A program made the translations under genes and the position numbers. From positions 1-64,000 of the forward strand of contig NZ_ATXU01000005.1 of assembly GCF_000421845.1 (NCBI RefSeq): a DNA stretch of 64,000 bases, in the 5' to 3' direction. Shown one piece after another: positions 9,973 through 18,824 of this stretch. The notes beneath the pieces are model-generated. The model was not told where the DNA came from and ran no database searches. It saw only the letters and a program-made list of their open reading frames with translations. Origin of the DNA: Leucobacter chironomi DSM 19883 (GTDB taxonomy: Bacteria; Actinomycetota; Actinomycetes; Actinomycetales; Microbacteriaceae). How positions within the stretch are numbered: position 1 is the stretch's first letter; each line of letters begins with the position of its first letter.

Positions 9973-11921
9973 GTGCTACTCCTTAACTTCCCTGTCGCAA
10001 GAATCGATGCGATTTCTCTCACCGAGCTTGTCCCGGGCGACAGATACCCGACCTTGTCGCTCGGCGCACCGTTTTCATCGATCTCCGGCACGAACATGTC
10101 ATGCACGTTGGTTTCTTTCTCGCCTTTGCCCCCCTCAGCCGAGAGCTCAACGGCCCCGATCTGCCGCGGATCGATCCGATCGCTCAGGTAGAAGTCCGTT
10201 CCTTCCTGAGCCTTAATCGGCACCTGCGCTAGCGAGTCTTTCCTTGCTTGCGTTGCATACAGACGCCCCGTGTCTTTGATCCCGTGTCTCAGATCTTCAT
10301 AGGTGGTGTCGGCCGCGAACCCGGCGGATCCGTAGGTCACGACGTTGTCGACCTTGAAGTTCAGCGAGCCGTGCTGCAGCGCCTCCGCAATCGCGGTTGA
10401 ACCGTAAGAGTGAGCGAACACCGCGAGCTGTTCGAGTGGAGGGTATCTCGTGCCACGGCTTGCCTGAATACCATCGAGAAAGCTCGCGATATTCTCCGCG
10501 GCCCCGGTCGCGCGCATCATCGACCCCACACCCCAGAGCGAGGGCGCTCGGTATCCGATCACCATCACTACCGCATACGATCCGCCCGGAAACCCCCTTT
10601 GCGCTTCCTTGAAAATCTCCGCAACGCCGTCCACTCCGTTGCCGATTCCGGCGACGCTCGAACCCATGCCCGCATAGTTCACCCCTACATGAGATGCACG
10701 ATCGAGGTTGCCGAGCGAGATCCCAGCGGTCAGGGCACCATCGTGAACGCCCAGATTCACCAACTGGATCTTCGTTGCTTTGGGGAGCTCGCCTCCTACT
10801 CTCCCTTCAGCGTCGATGAGCGCCTTGTTCAACCCATCGATGTGTCGCATGAACTCCGTGAGAGCAAGCGGATCGCCGGGTCGCGAGCCGTACACGCGCT
10901 CGTATCCCGCAGCAGGATCAGTCAGAGCACGCTCGAGCACGGCGCGCCCCGCAATGTCCTGCACACACGCCGGAATTCCGTTCGTCCGAGCCAGCACTGC
11001 GAGCACTTCGAGAGGGAGGCACTGCACGTCACCTTTTCCGTACCGCCCCGACTCGCGGATGGACTTCCACGCTGCAGCGACTTCAGCCTCTGAAAGTGCA
11101 CCAGAGAGAATTCTTTGCAGATTCGAATCTTCAGCGAAGTTCTGCGGCTGCGCTGCTCCGCCGAGAACGGCGGTGAATATGCCTGATTGGACGGCACCGC
11201 CGGAGAAGCGAATCAGCTCGCCGAGATCCGTAAGATCCAATGCGTTCACGAGTGCGTACTCGGCAGCCCTGCGGTCTTCGACCAAAGCTCGCCACATGCG
11301 TTGCTCTGCTGAGATTCGTTCCAGCGCGCCCACCCATACCTGAGCCGCACTGACCCAGTCTGTCTCGGCCTGAGCCCGCGCCGCACGCCTCACCGCCCGT
11401 CGCATTGCGGCCGCAGGATCGCCCGACTCGGATCCGTCATACCTCGACCCAACAGGACCTACAGGCGGGCACAAACTCGGAGGTGCGTGCCAAACATCGG
11501 GCACGCAGCAGGAGCCCACCCCCAGAACGGCACATGCGGCTTCGAGTCGATGTGACGCCGCGATGATCAAGTGAAGATCAGACTCCACCGTCGCAACGAC
11601 CGCGCGTGCCGCACGGTGAATTCCCTCGATCTCGGAACCGTAGGTTGCAAAAGCCTGCGCACCTGCAGCCACCGAATGCGTGAATGCGCGAGCGGCGGGC
11701 ACCACCCGGCCGTCGAGCCGAGTTCGCAGCGTCGTGAGGCTCACTCCCTGCATCGCACCAAGAGTTCCCGAGGCCTGCACCGCGTGCCCAACCATGTCTT
11801 CGACCTGACGCACGACGCCGCGTAGGACGTGGGCGGCCTGCGCTGCATCGTCCGGCGTCCCTACAATGGGCGACCGTTCTTGCAGCACCCCGCCCTCGAT
11901 CACGGGGAAGATTACAGTCAT
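9969..11921 (-). CDS. T7SS effector with C-terminal DUF1023-type alpha/beta hydrolase (lipase-like)
   Basis: A 650-residue protein in two parts. Residues 1-230 are mostly helical and hydrophilic, as in T7SS targeting domains. Residues about 380-610 resemble the DUF1023 alpha/beta hydrolase fold: strand VVMVIGYRAPS, the nucleophile elbow FAHSYGSTA (Ser-505), YGSAG, and a late histidine in NVHDMF (His-607). No classical signal peptide is present, consistent with T7SS export. It overlaps both neighbours by four bases: the helical partner upstream and the lipoprotein downstream. GC content and codon use are lower than in the rest of the window, suggesting recent transfer. Substrate (lipid or other ester) cannot be told from sequence. 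Confidence 0.8.
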   Translation of the reverse strand: MTVIFPVIEGGVLQERSPIVGTPDDAAQAAHVLRGVVRQVEDMVGHAVQASGTLGAMQGVSLTTLRTRLDGRVVPAARAFTHSVAAGAQAFATYGSEIEGIHRAARAVVATVESDLHLIIAASHRLEAACAVLGVGSCCVPDVWHAPPSLCPPVGPVGSRYDGSESGDPAAAMRRAVRRAARAQAETDWVSAAQVWVGALERISAEQRMWRALVEDRRAAEYALVNALDLTDLGELIRFSGGAVQSGIFTAVLGGAAQPQNFAEDSNLQRILSGALSEAEVAAAWKSIRESGRYGKGDVQCLPLEVLAVLARTNGIPACVQDIAGRAVLERALTDPAAGYERVYGSRPGDPLALTEFMRHIDGLNKALIDAEGRVGGELPKATKIQLVNLGVHDGALTAGISLGNLDRASHVGVNYAGMGSSVAGIGNGVDGVAEIFKEAQRGFPGGSYAVVMVIGYRAPSLWGVGSMMRATGAAENIASFLDGIQASRGTRYPPLEQLAVFAHSYGSTAIAEALQHGSLNFKVDNVVTYGSAGFAADTTYEDLRHGIKDTGRLYATQARKDSLAQVPIKAQEGTDFYLSDRIDPRQIGAVELSAEGGKGEKETNVHDMFVPEIDENGAPSDKVGYLSPGTSSVREIASILATGKLRSST

Positions 11922-12226
11922 GTCGAGGCCGCCACGGTATCGCCAAAACTCACGCTTTGCGCAAGATGCGTATCGGTCTGCTTCGCAGCATCAGCGATCG
12001 TGACCACCGAGTTGCGGGAGCAAGCCAGTGAGGCTGAGAGCTCTGCCATGCCATTCGCGACCGTCTGAATGAATGCGTCGATACGACCGGTCACACCCTC
12101 GTAGGTGGCGGCACCACGCATCGGCAATGCCAGCACATCACTCGCGGCAACCGCACCGGTTGCACGTCGCAGCCAGGACGCTGCTGCGTCCAGCTCCGCG
12201 GTAGACAACTTCACATCGGGCACCAC
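11918..12226 (-). CDS. Small helical T7SS partner protein (EspC/WXG100-like)
   Basis: A 102-residue all-helical protein with no signal peptide and no clear WXG motif; spacing of hydrophobic positions resembles EspC-like T7SS targets or small LXG-partner chaperones. It starts at GTG 12226 (a second GTG follows at once) with GGAGGGG upstream, and its stop overlaps the effector start by four bases. Proteins in this position usually pair with the helical domain of the effector to form the export signal. The family assignment is tentative; the T7SS link rests mainly on context. Confidence 0.65.
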   Translation of the reverse strand: MVPDVKLSTAELDAAASWLRRATGAVAASDVLALPMRGAATYEGVTGRIDAFIQTVANGMAELSASLACSRNSVVTIADAAKQTDTHLAQSVSFGDTVAAST

Positions 12227-12263
12227 GCACCCCTCCCCTCTACCGAACCCCGCCCCGACTGCG

Positions 12264-12557
12264 CTAGTTGATCCGCGCCGCGATCTGCGCGTCCATGTCG
12301 CGCATCGCGTTCGCGGTCTGGGTGAGGAAGCTCTGGATCTCGGTGAGCTTTTCGATCACGGTGTTCGCGCTCGCCGTGTACTGGTTGTAGGCGTCGTTGA
12401 ACTTCACCGATGCCTGATCGGTGACGAAGCCCGACGACACGAGTGCGGCGATCTGCTGCTGCAGCACCTGCAGCTTCTGGGTGATCTCGTCGCGCCCGAC
12501 TCCCAGCTGAGTCGCCGACTGCTCGATCTCCGCGTAGGAGACACTGATGTTCGCCAT
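12264..12557 (-). CDS. WXG100 family (ESAT-6-like) secreted protein
   Basis: 97 residues, the standard WXG100 length, predicted as two helices joined by a turn. The turn is SSGFVTD, where the usual W-x-G has drifted as it often does in streptomycete-type homologues, followed by the typical AS..F...Y..Y pattern. It is the first gene of the five-gene T7SS unit, as esx genes often are. The ATG at 12557 fits family starts, although the ribosome binding site is weak. Expected to be exported by the EccC-type ATPase as a dimer. Confidence 0.88.
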   Translation of the reverse strand: MANISVSYAEIEQSATQLGVGRDEITQKLQVLQQQIAALVSSGFVTDQASVKFNDAYNQYTASANTVIEKLTEIQSFLTQTANAMRDMDAQIAARIN

Positions 12558-12737
12558 AGTGGTTCCAATCGCTCGGGCCGGCGAGGGAGCCTCGTCGGCC
12601 TGGATGAGTTATCGATGCGTATCGATACACGCCACCTTAGTGAAGCTATGGATTTTATAAGCAAAGTTTGAGCAAATCTGTGGATAACCCGTCACGATCG
12701 GTCGCCTGGCCCGGTTGTGAGCGGAGCGCTACACGCA
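12558..12737 (-). promoter_or_regulatory. T7SS cassette promoter region with near-palindrome
   Basis: Gap between the WXG100 gene and the proS terminator. It holds an AT-rich patch (12645-12685) and, closer to the gene, a near-palindrome at 12611-12626 (ATCGATGCGTATCGAT, 14 of 16 symmetric) whose right half contains a perfect 10-bp palindrome GTATCGATAC (12619-12628). This is placed where an operator would control the cassette. No confident -35/-10 pair was found. Confidence 0.4.
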
Positions 12738-12772
12738 CGAGGCCCCGGATCGCAATGCGATCCGGGGCCTCG
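12738..12772. terminator. Hairpin terminator after proS
   Basis: Perfect 16-bp inverted repeat (12738-12753 and 12757-12772, arm CGAGGCCCCGGATCGC) with a 3-base loop, 30 bases beyond the proS stop on the minus strand. No T-tract, as is common in high-GC actinobacteria. It separates proS from the T7SS cassette. Confidence 0.75.
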
Positions 12773-12801
12773 GACTTCGCGCGATCCCGCGCCGGCGACG
12801 G

Positions 12802-14583
12802 CTACTGCGAAGCCGTGAAGAGCGCAGGAACCTCACTCAGCGCCACCCGCTCCTTCGTGCCCGACTCGCGATCCCACACCTCGGCGAAGCCCTCCGCGGC
12901 GTCGCGGCCCACGACCACGACACGCGGCACGCCCAGCAGCTCGGCATCGCCGAACTTCACACCGGGAGAGACCTTGGGGCGATCATCGAACAGCACGTCG
13001 ACGCCAGCCGACTCGAGGTCCGACGCGAGCGACGAGGCGATGTCGTACACAGCGGCGTCCTTGCCGGTCGCCACGAGGTGCACGTCGAACGGCGCCACTG
13101 CGGCCGGCCAGATCAGGCCGCGGTCGTCATGGTGCAGCTCGGCGAGGATCGCCATGATGCGGGTCACGCCGATGCCGTACGAGCCCATCGTCACAGTCAC
13201 GAGCTTGCCGTTCTCGTCGAGCACCTTGAGGCCCAGTGCCTCGGCGTACTTACGGCCGAGCTGGAAGACGTGGCCGATCTCCATCCCGCGGGCGGTCTCG
13301 ATGGGTCCCGATCCGTCGGGAGCCGGGTCGCCATCGCGCACCGTGGCGATGTCGGCGACGCCGTCCGCGGCGAAGTCGCGCCCGGCGACGAGGTACGCGA
13401 CGTGCTTCTCGTGCTCGTTCGCACCGGTCACCCAGGGGGTGCCGTCGATGACCCGCGGATCGAGCAGGAAGCGGATCCCGCTCGAACCCTCGAGCCCGAG
13501 CACGGCCTCGCCGTTCAGATTGGGACCGATGTACCCCTTCACGAGCGCGGGGTGCTTCTCGAAGTCCGCGGCGGTGGCGGGCTCGACCTCGCAACCCGGG
13601 AACGCCACCTCGACCCGCTTCATGTCGGCGTCGCGATCGCCCGGCACACCGATCACCACGAGCGAGCGTTCGCCCTCGAGATCGGTCACCGCGAAGACGA
13701 GGCACTTGAGCGTGTCGGCGGCATCCCAGTCACGGCCATCCTCGCGCGGCAGCACCGCATTGGTGTGGGCCACGAGGGTGTCGATCGTGGGGGTGTCGGG
13801 CGAGTCGAACACGATCGGCTGGGGCAGGCCCGCGATCACCTCGGCGGGCACGGGGTCGGGCACCGGCGTCTCATAGGCCTCGACGTTCGCGGCGTAGCCG
13901 CCCGCCGAGCGGACGAAGGTGTCCTCGCCGATCGCGGTCGGCAGCAGGAACTCCTCGCTGCGCGATCCGCCCATCGCACCGGCGTCGGCAGACACGATCA
14001 CATACTCCAGGCCGAGGCGCGCGAAGATGCGCTCGTAAGCGTCGCGCTGCCGCTGGTAGCTCGCGGCAAGCCCCTCGTCGGAGACGTCGAAGGAGTAGGC
14101 GTCCTTCATGGTGAACTCGCGCCCGCGCAGCAGTCCGGCGCGAGGACGGGCCTCATCGCGGTACTTATCCTGGATCTGGTACAGCGACAGCGGCAGATCC
14201 TTGTACGACGAGACGATGTCCTTCACCATGAGTGTGAAGGCTTCCTCGTGCGTGGGCGCGAGCAGGTAGTCGGCGCCGTGCCGATCCTGCAGCCGGAAGA
14301 GGGCATCGCCGTACTCTTCCCAGCGCCCCGTGGCCTCGTAGGGCTCGCGCGGCAGCATCGCAGGGAAATGCACCTCGTGGGCACCCGCGACGGCCATCTC
14401 CTCGCGGATGATCTGCTCGATCTTGCCCTTCACGCGCAGCCCCAGCGGCAGCCACCCGAACACGCCCGGCGCCTGTCGGCGGATGTAGCCCGCGCGCACC
14501 AGCAGCTTGTGGCTGGCCACCTCGGCGTCGGCGGGATCCTCACGGAGGGTCTTCAGGAAGTAGTTGCTGAGCCGCGTAATCAC
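12802..14583 (-). CDS. proS: Prolyl-tRNA synthetase
   Basis: Charges tRNA-Pro with proline. The 593-residue protein is the bacterial-type class II enzyme with an inserted editing domain: start [14 protein letters not shown], motif 2 region [19 protein letters not shown], editing insert (about 225-395), motif 3 [12 protein letters not shown], and anticodon-binding domain. The GTG at 14583 is chosen because family proteins start at [10 protein letters not shown]; the longer open frame to 14748 merely reads through the palindromic repeat upstream. In many actinobacteria proS lies just upstream of rimP-nusA-infB; here the T7SS cassette intervenes. Confidence 0.96.
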   Translation of the reverse strand: MITRLSNYFLKTLREDPADAEVASHKLLVRAGYIRRQAPGVFGWLPLGLRVKGKIEQIIREEMAVAGAHEVHFPAMLPREPYEATGRWEEYGDALFRLQDRHGADYLLAPTHEEAFTLMVKDIVSSYKDLPLSLYQIQDKYRDEARPRAGLLRGREFTMKDAYSFDVSDEGLAASYQRQRDAYERIFARLGLEYVIVSADAGAMGGSRSEEFLLPTAIGEDTFVRSAGGYAANVEAYETPVPDPVPAEVIAGLPQPIVFDSPDTPTIDTLVAHTNAVLPREDGRDWDAADTLKCLVFAVTDLEGERSLVVIGVPGDRDADMKRVEVAFPGCEVEPATAADFEKHPALVKGYIGPNLNGEAVLGLEGSSGIRFLLDPRVIDGTPWVTGANEHEKHVAYLVAGRDFAADGVADIATVRDGDPAPDGSGPIETARGMEIGHVFQLGRKYAEALGLKVLDENGKLVTVTMGSYGIGVTRIMAILAELHHDDRGLIWPAAVAPFDVHLVATGKDAAVYDIASSLASDLESAGVDVLFDDRPKVSPGVKFGDAELLGVPRVVVVGRDAAEGFAEVWDRESGTKERVALSEVPALFTASQ

Positions 14584-14636
14584 CCCACCATCGTAGCCCT
14601 CGCGAGCAGTCGATCCCCTCGTTTCTCTCTCTTCAT

Positions 14637-14730
14637 GCGGTGGATCGCAGCTGAAACGGATGATTTCGCACACTTCGATCCGTCTGAGCTGCGATCCACC
14701 GCCTGAGCTGCGATCCACCGCCTGAGCTGC
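14637..14730. repeat. Palindromic REP-like element, family 1, copy B, with tandem half-arms
   Basis: Inverted repeat of 25 bp (14637-14661 and 14678-14702, two mismatches) with arm GCGGTGGATCGCAGCT. The right arm is multiplied: a 19-bp unit (TGAGCTGCGATCCACCGCC) occurs at 14685-14703 and 14704-14722, with a partial third at 14723-14730. It lies between the divergent starts of proS and the mannosyltransferase, so it is not a terminator here. Same family as copies near 3.15 and 29.2 kb. Confidence 0.85.
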
Positions 14731-14813
14731 ATATCGGCCAGGCGGCACCCACGCGGGCGGGCATGCAGTCGCCCACGCGGGCGGGCGGCGTCCGGCGGCC
14801 CTAGTCTGGGGGC

Positions 14814-16391
14814 ATGAGGGGAATGCGCTGGCTGCGGTGGATCTCGCCTGTGCTGGTGCTCGGGATCGCAGCCGCGCTCCGATTCTGGGCGCTGGGGCGA
14901 CCCGGGGTGCTCGTGTTCGACGAGCTCTACTACGTGCGCGACGCGATCAGCCAACTCGCGCACGGCTTCCCGACGATGTGGCCGGACGACGACCCCTCGA
15001 TGTCCGCGGGGCGCGCGAACGGGTTCACCGATGCTCCGTCGAACGCGGTGCACCCGCCGCTCGGCAAGTGGCTGATCGGTCTCGGGATCCTGGCCTTCGG
15101 CCCGGACAACGGCTGGGGGTGGCGCAGTGCGGTCGCGCTGGCAGGGGTGGCGACGGTGGGGGTCGTGATGCTGCTCGGCTGGCTGCTCTCGCGCAATCTC
15201 ATGGTCGCATGGCTGGCGGGGCTGCTGCTCGCGATCGACGGGGTGCACGTGGTGCTCACACGGGTGGGGCTACTCGACGGGTTTCTCACACTGTTCATCG
15301 CACTGGGAGCGTTGTTCGTCTGGATGGACATCGAGTGGACGTCGCGACGGGCTGAGGCCCGCTTGCGACCGGCCCAGCGTCGAGACTCTGCCGGGGCGGC
15401 GGGACCACCCCGGTGGACCGGGCCGATCCTCCTCTGGCGACCCTGGCTCATCGCCGCCGGTCTCACCTTCGGCGCTGCCGCAGCGGTGAAGTGGTCGGGG
15501 CTCTACCCGCTCGCGTTCTTCCTCGTCTTCGTGACGGTGCGGGATCTGCTCGTGCGGCTGCGCCGCGGCGAGCGCGGCGCTCTTCGGCGCTCGATGCTGC
15601 AGGCCGGGGTGTCTGCGGTGCTGGCACTGCCCGCGGCAGCCCTCGCGTATCTCGCGAGCTGGGCGGGCTGGATCCTGCGCCCCGGAGGGTGGGCGCGCAC
15701 ACCTGGCACGCCGTGGCCCGCGGACCTCATCGACTACCACGCCGAGATGCTGGCGTGGCACAGCACCTTGACCGCACCGCACCCCTACCAGTCGCATCCG
15801 CTGAGCTGGCCGCTCGCGCTCGTGCCGACCGCGATGTACGAGGTGCGCTGGACCGAGGGCTGCGTCTGGCGCGAGTGCGTCTCGGGCATCTCGCCGCTGC
15901 CGAACCCGCTCGTAACCTGGGGCGGTGCTGCGGCGCTGATCGTGCTCGGCTGGCTGGTCGTGCGGCAGCTGCTCCGCGCGCGCGGCAGGGGCGCGATCGC
16001 GTCTGGTGCGGCGACGACCGCGAGCCCGCTCCCGGTCGTGGGGGCCTTCGTGCTCACCGGGTTCCTGTCAGGGTGGCTGCCGTGGGTGCTGACATTCTCG
16101 CGCTCGGCGGTGTTCCAGTTCTACGCGGTGGTGCTGACGCCGTTCTCGGCGCTGGCGCTGGCTATCCTGCTCGGATTGCTGTGCGGGCTGCCGTTGTATT
16201 CGCGTTCGGGCTCGGAGTTCGTGCTTCCGATCGACCGCGACCCGGACGCGCTGCTCGGGCGGCGGATCGCGGTGGCCCTGTTCCTGGTGGTGGCGGCGGT
16301 GCTGGCACTCTTCTTCCTGCCGGTCTGGACGGGGATGCCGGTCGCCGGCTGGTTCTGGCAGCTGCACCTGTGGCTGCCCGGGTGGAGCTGA
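14814..16391 (+). CDS. pmt: Protein O-mannosyltransferase (GT39, PMT family)
   Basis: Polytopic membrane enzyme that moves mannose from polyprenyl-phosphate-mannose to Ser/Thr of exported proteins. In 525 residues there are many hydrophobic segments and the catalytic acidic pair after the first one ([11 protein letters not shown], Asp-36/Glu-37), then [13 protein letters not shown] and the late [12 protein letters not shown] loop typical of actinobacterial Pmt. The ATG at 14814 lies seven bases after a TAGTCT hexamer (14801-14806) with no Shine-Dalgarno, so the mRNA may be leaderless. It is convergent with the following response regulator gene. Confidence 0.93.
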   Translation: MRGMRWLRWISPVLVLGIAAALRFWALGRPGVLVFDELYYVRDAISQLAHGFPTMWPDDDPSMSAGRANGFTDAPSNAVHPPLGKWLIGLGILAFGPDNGWGWRSAVALAGVATVGVVMLLGWLLSRNLMVAWLAGLLLAIDGVHVVLTRVGLLDGFLTLFIALGALFVWMDIEWTSRRAEARLRPAQRRDSAGAAGPPRWTGPILLWRPWLIAAGLTFGAAAAVKWSGLYPLAFFLVFVTVRDLLVRLRRGERGALRRSMLQAGVSAVLALPAAALAYLASWAGWILRPGGWARTPGTPWPADLIDYHAEMLAWHSTLTAPHPYQSHPLSWPLALVPTAMYEVRWTEGCVWRECVSGISPLPNPLVTWGGAAALIVLGWLVVRQLLRARGRGAIASGAATTASPLPVVGAFVLTGFLSGWLPWVLTFSRSAVFQFYAVVLTPFSALALAILLGLLCGLPLYSRSGSEFVLPIDRDPDALLGRRIAVALFLVVAAVLALFFLPVWTGMPVAGWFWQLHLWLPGWS

Positions 16392-16443
16392 GCGGGGCGG
16401 CCGGACTGCCTGCGCACGCGGACTCGGGCCGAGCAGCCGGTGC

Positions 16444-17145
16444 TCAGAGCAGACGTCGCTGCAGCGCCCAGGCGGTGAGTTCGTGCCGGTTGGAGAGCTG
16501 CAGTTTGCGGAGTACCTTCGACACGTGGGTCTCGACGGTCTTCACCGAGAGGAAGAGTTCGGCAGCGACCTCCTTGTAGGCGTACCCTCGGGCGATCATA
16601 CGCATGACCTCCTGCTCTCGCGCCGAGAGCCTGTCGAGTTCGTCATCGGCCGCGGCCGTCTCGCCGCCTCCCGCACCGAAGGCGTCGAGCACGAACCCGG
16701 CGAGCCGCGGCGAGAACACGGCGTCTCCGCCGTGCACGCGCACCGCGGCAGCGGTGACCTCGGAACCGGACGCCGCCTTGGTGAGGTAGCCGCGAGCACC
16801 GGCGCGGATCACGCTCACCACATCATCGGCGGCGTCGGAGACGCTGAGCGCGAGGAAGCGCGTGGCACGCAGGGCGGGATCGGCGGCGAGCCGCTGCACC
16901 ACCTCGGCCCCGCCGCCGCCGCTCCCACCGGGCAGGTGCACGTCGAGCAGTACGACGTCCGGAGCGAGCGCGGCGATGCGTTCGACGGCCTCGTCGACGC
17001 TCGCCGCCTCACCCACCACGTCGAGCTGCGGCCCGAGTTCGGCCCGCAGTCCGGTGCGGAAGATCTGGTGATCGTCGACGATCACCACCCGGATCGAGGG
17101 GGTCGGCTCCTCGTGCCGGCGGTCGGTCTCGTGCTGATCCGTCAT
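16444..17145 (-). CDS. NarL/LuxR-type response regulator
   Basis: 233-residue regulator: receiver domain (about 18-140) with VDDH and the phosphoacceptor Asp-68 in VVLLDVHLPGG, then a LuxR helix-turn-helix near the C-terminus (LSAREQEVMRMIARGYAYKEVAAELFLSVKTVETHVSKVLRKL spans about 172-214). Its ATG overlaps the kinase stop by four bases, so the two form a coupled pair. Context with two PspC-domain proteins suggests an envelope-stress role like LiaR/VraR; direct targets are unknown. Confidence 0.92.
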   Translation of the reverse strand: MTDQHETDRRHEEPTPSIRVVIVDDHQIFRTGLRAELGPQLDVVGEAASVDEAVERIAALAPDVVLLDVHLPGGSGGGGAEVVQRLAADPALRATRFLALSVSDAADDVVSVIRAGARGYLTKAASGSEVTAAAVRVHGGDAVFSPRLAGFVLDAFGAGGGETAAADDELDRLSAREQEVMRMIARGYAYKEVAAELFLSVKTVETHVSKVLRKLQLSNRHELTAWALQRRLL

Positions 17146-18710
17146 CGTTCGCTCCCTCGGGGGTCGTGTTCGCCGGGCGCGGCCATCGGGCGCTCGACGG
17201 AACTGCGCGGCGGTTGTTCGCCCGATCCGGGGGCAGGATCCTCAGCTGAGCCGGGCACGTGCTGCTCACCGGAGCCGGGCGCGGGCTGTGCAGTTATGTC
17301 AGCCACAGGCTGCTCGACGGGCATCGCGAGACGTACCGAGGTACCGCCGCCCGGGCCGGGCACGATCCTCGCGGAACCGCCCGCCCGCTCCATGCGGCCG
17401 AGGATCGATTCTCGCACTCCCATGCGCCCTTCGGGCAGCCGCTCGGCGTCGAGGCCCGGACCCCGGTCGGTGACGTCGATGGAGACGCGGTGCTTCGCGG
17501 CCTCAATGTAAACGGTCACGTCGCCGCCGGCATGACGCGCCGCATTGAGCATCGCCTCGCGCGCGGCCAGCACGATGGCCTCCGGGGCGGCCGCGCTGCC
17601 GCCGACGGAGACCACTTCAAAGCGCACGGAGTGGCCGTCTTCGAGCGCCGTCGCGTGCGCCCGCAGATCGGCGTCGACGGCTTCGCGCGGCGGTGGCGGG
17701 GCTCCGTCCGCCGAACGGAACAGCCACTCCCGCAGCTCACGTTCCTGGCCCCGGGCGATCCGCGCGACATCGCTGCCCGGCTCGGAACGCTGCTGGATGA
17801 GCGCAAGGGTCTGCAGCACGGAGTCGTGCAGATGCGCTGCGATGTCCGAGCGCTCCGCCTCTCGGGCGCGGGCCGCACGCTCCGCGATCAGTTCGCGGTT
17901 GATCCGCAGCAACCACGGCGCGATCGCGAGCGCGACCCCCGCGAGCACCGCCAGCGACGCGGCGACCACGGTCCACGCGTTCGGCTCGCGCGAGGTCACG
18001 AAGATCATGAGCACGCCGACGGCGACGAGGGCGAGCGCTCCGAGCACGCGCGGCAGCTGATTGCGGTCGGGGCGATCGCGATCTGCGATCTGCCACCAGG
18101 TGAGCCCCACGCCGACGAGCACCGCGAGCGCGGGCAGCAGCAGTTCGAGTTCGAGATGCGCCCCCAAGCGGTCGAGCACGAGCCCGACCCCGGCGATCAG
18201 CAGACACACCCCGAGGAGCAGCTCGGCGATCGGCCACCGCCGGCGCGGCACGGCCTCGCCCGATGGGCCTGCCGACCCAAGCGGGCTGCCCGGCCCGGCC
18301 GAGCCGTCTGACCCGACCGGACCGACGAAGCCCGCCGAGCCTGCCGATCCCGCCGCGCCCGCATGGCCTGAGATGCGCGCCCGAGCTGCCGGGCGTACTG
18401 ACGCCGCGCCGCCGCCTCGGGCTGCAACGCTCGACACCCCCGCTGGCGCGGTCTGCTCGGACCGGGTGCTGCCCTCGGCGGGCCGGGTGAGCGCGCGGCG
18501 CAGCGGCAACACAGCGCCGTCGTCGCCCGAGAGCGGCACCGTGCCCCAGAACCACAGGTAGAGCAGCCCGCCCGCCCCGCCGAAGACGCACGAGCCGAGG
18601 ATGACCCCGCGCACCACCGCGACCGGCCAGCCGAGGTGCTCGGCGAGGCCCGCGCACACACCGGCGAGGACGCCGGCGTCGCGCGATCGCGTCAGGGGTG
18701 GTCGTTGCAT
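17142..18710 (-). CDS. PspC-domain sensor histidine kinase (NarL/LiaS type)
   Basis: 522-residue membrane kinase. An N-terminal PspC domain (1-60, GVLAGVCAGLAEHLGWP) is followed by a Gly/Ala/Pro linker, about four membrane segments (160-270), a HisKA_3 dimerisation region with AAHLHDSVLQ (phosphoacceptor likely His-295), and an HATPase domain with DRGPGL. The C-terminal 50 residues are a disordered Pro/Gly-rich tail with repeated PGSGEQ motifs. The start at 18710 begins directly before the PspC domain; an ATG at 18722 adds four residues. Divergent from the LiaF-like gene, which carries a second PspC domain. Confidence 0.9.
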   Translation of the reverse strand: MQRPPLTRSRDAGVLAGVCAGLAEHLGWPVAVVRGVILGSCVFGGAGGLLYLWFWGTVPLSGDDGAVLPLRRALTRPAEGSTRSEQTAPAGVSSVAARGGGAASVRPAARARISGHAGAAGSAGSAGFVGPVGSDGSAGPGSPLGSAGPSGEAVPRRRWPIAELLLGVCLLIAGVGLVLDRLGAHLELELLLPALAVLVGVGLTWWQIADRDRPDRNQLPRVLGALALVAVGVLMIFVTSREPNAWTVVAASLAVLAGVALAIAPWLLRINRELIAERAARAREAERSDIAAHLHDSVLQTLALIQQRSEPGSDVARIARGQERELREWLFRSADGAPPPPREAVDADLRAHATALEDGHSVRFEVVSVGGSAAAPEAIVLAAREAMLNAARHAGGDVTVYIEAAKHRVSIDVTDRGPGLDAERLPEGRMGVRESILGRMERAGGSARIVPGPGGGTSVRLAMPVEQPVADITAQPAPGSGEQHVPGSAEDPAPGSGEQPPRSSVERPMAAPGEHDPRGSER

Positions 18711-18824
18711 GGTCCCATCCAAGCACGGGCCACCGACACCGACGGGATCGGGGTCGAAACCTCAGGGGTCGCTCAGGGTGAACCCCGATGGCACGATGTC
18801 GGTGGTCGGCGTCAGACTCGAAAC

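Noticed and set aside
12802..14748. Longer proS start at 14748
   Set aside because: The added 55 codons translate the palindromic repeat and do not match prolyl-tRNA synthetases; GTG 14583 fits.
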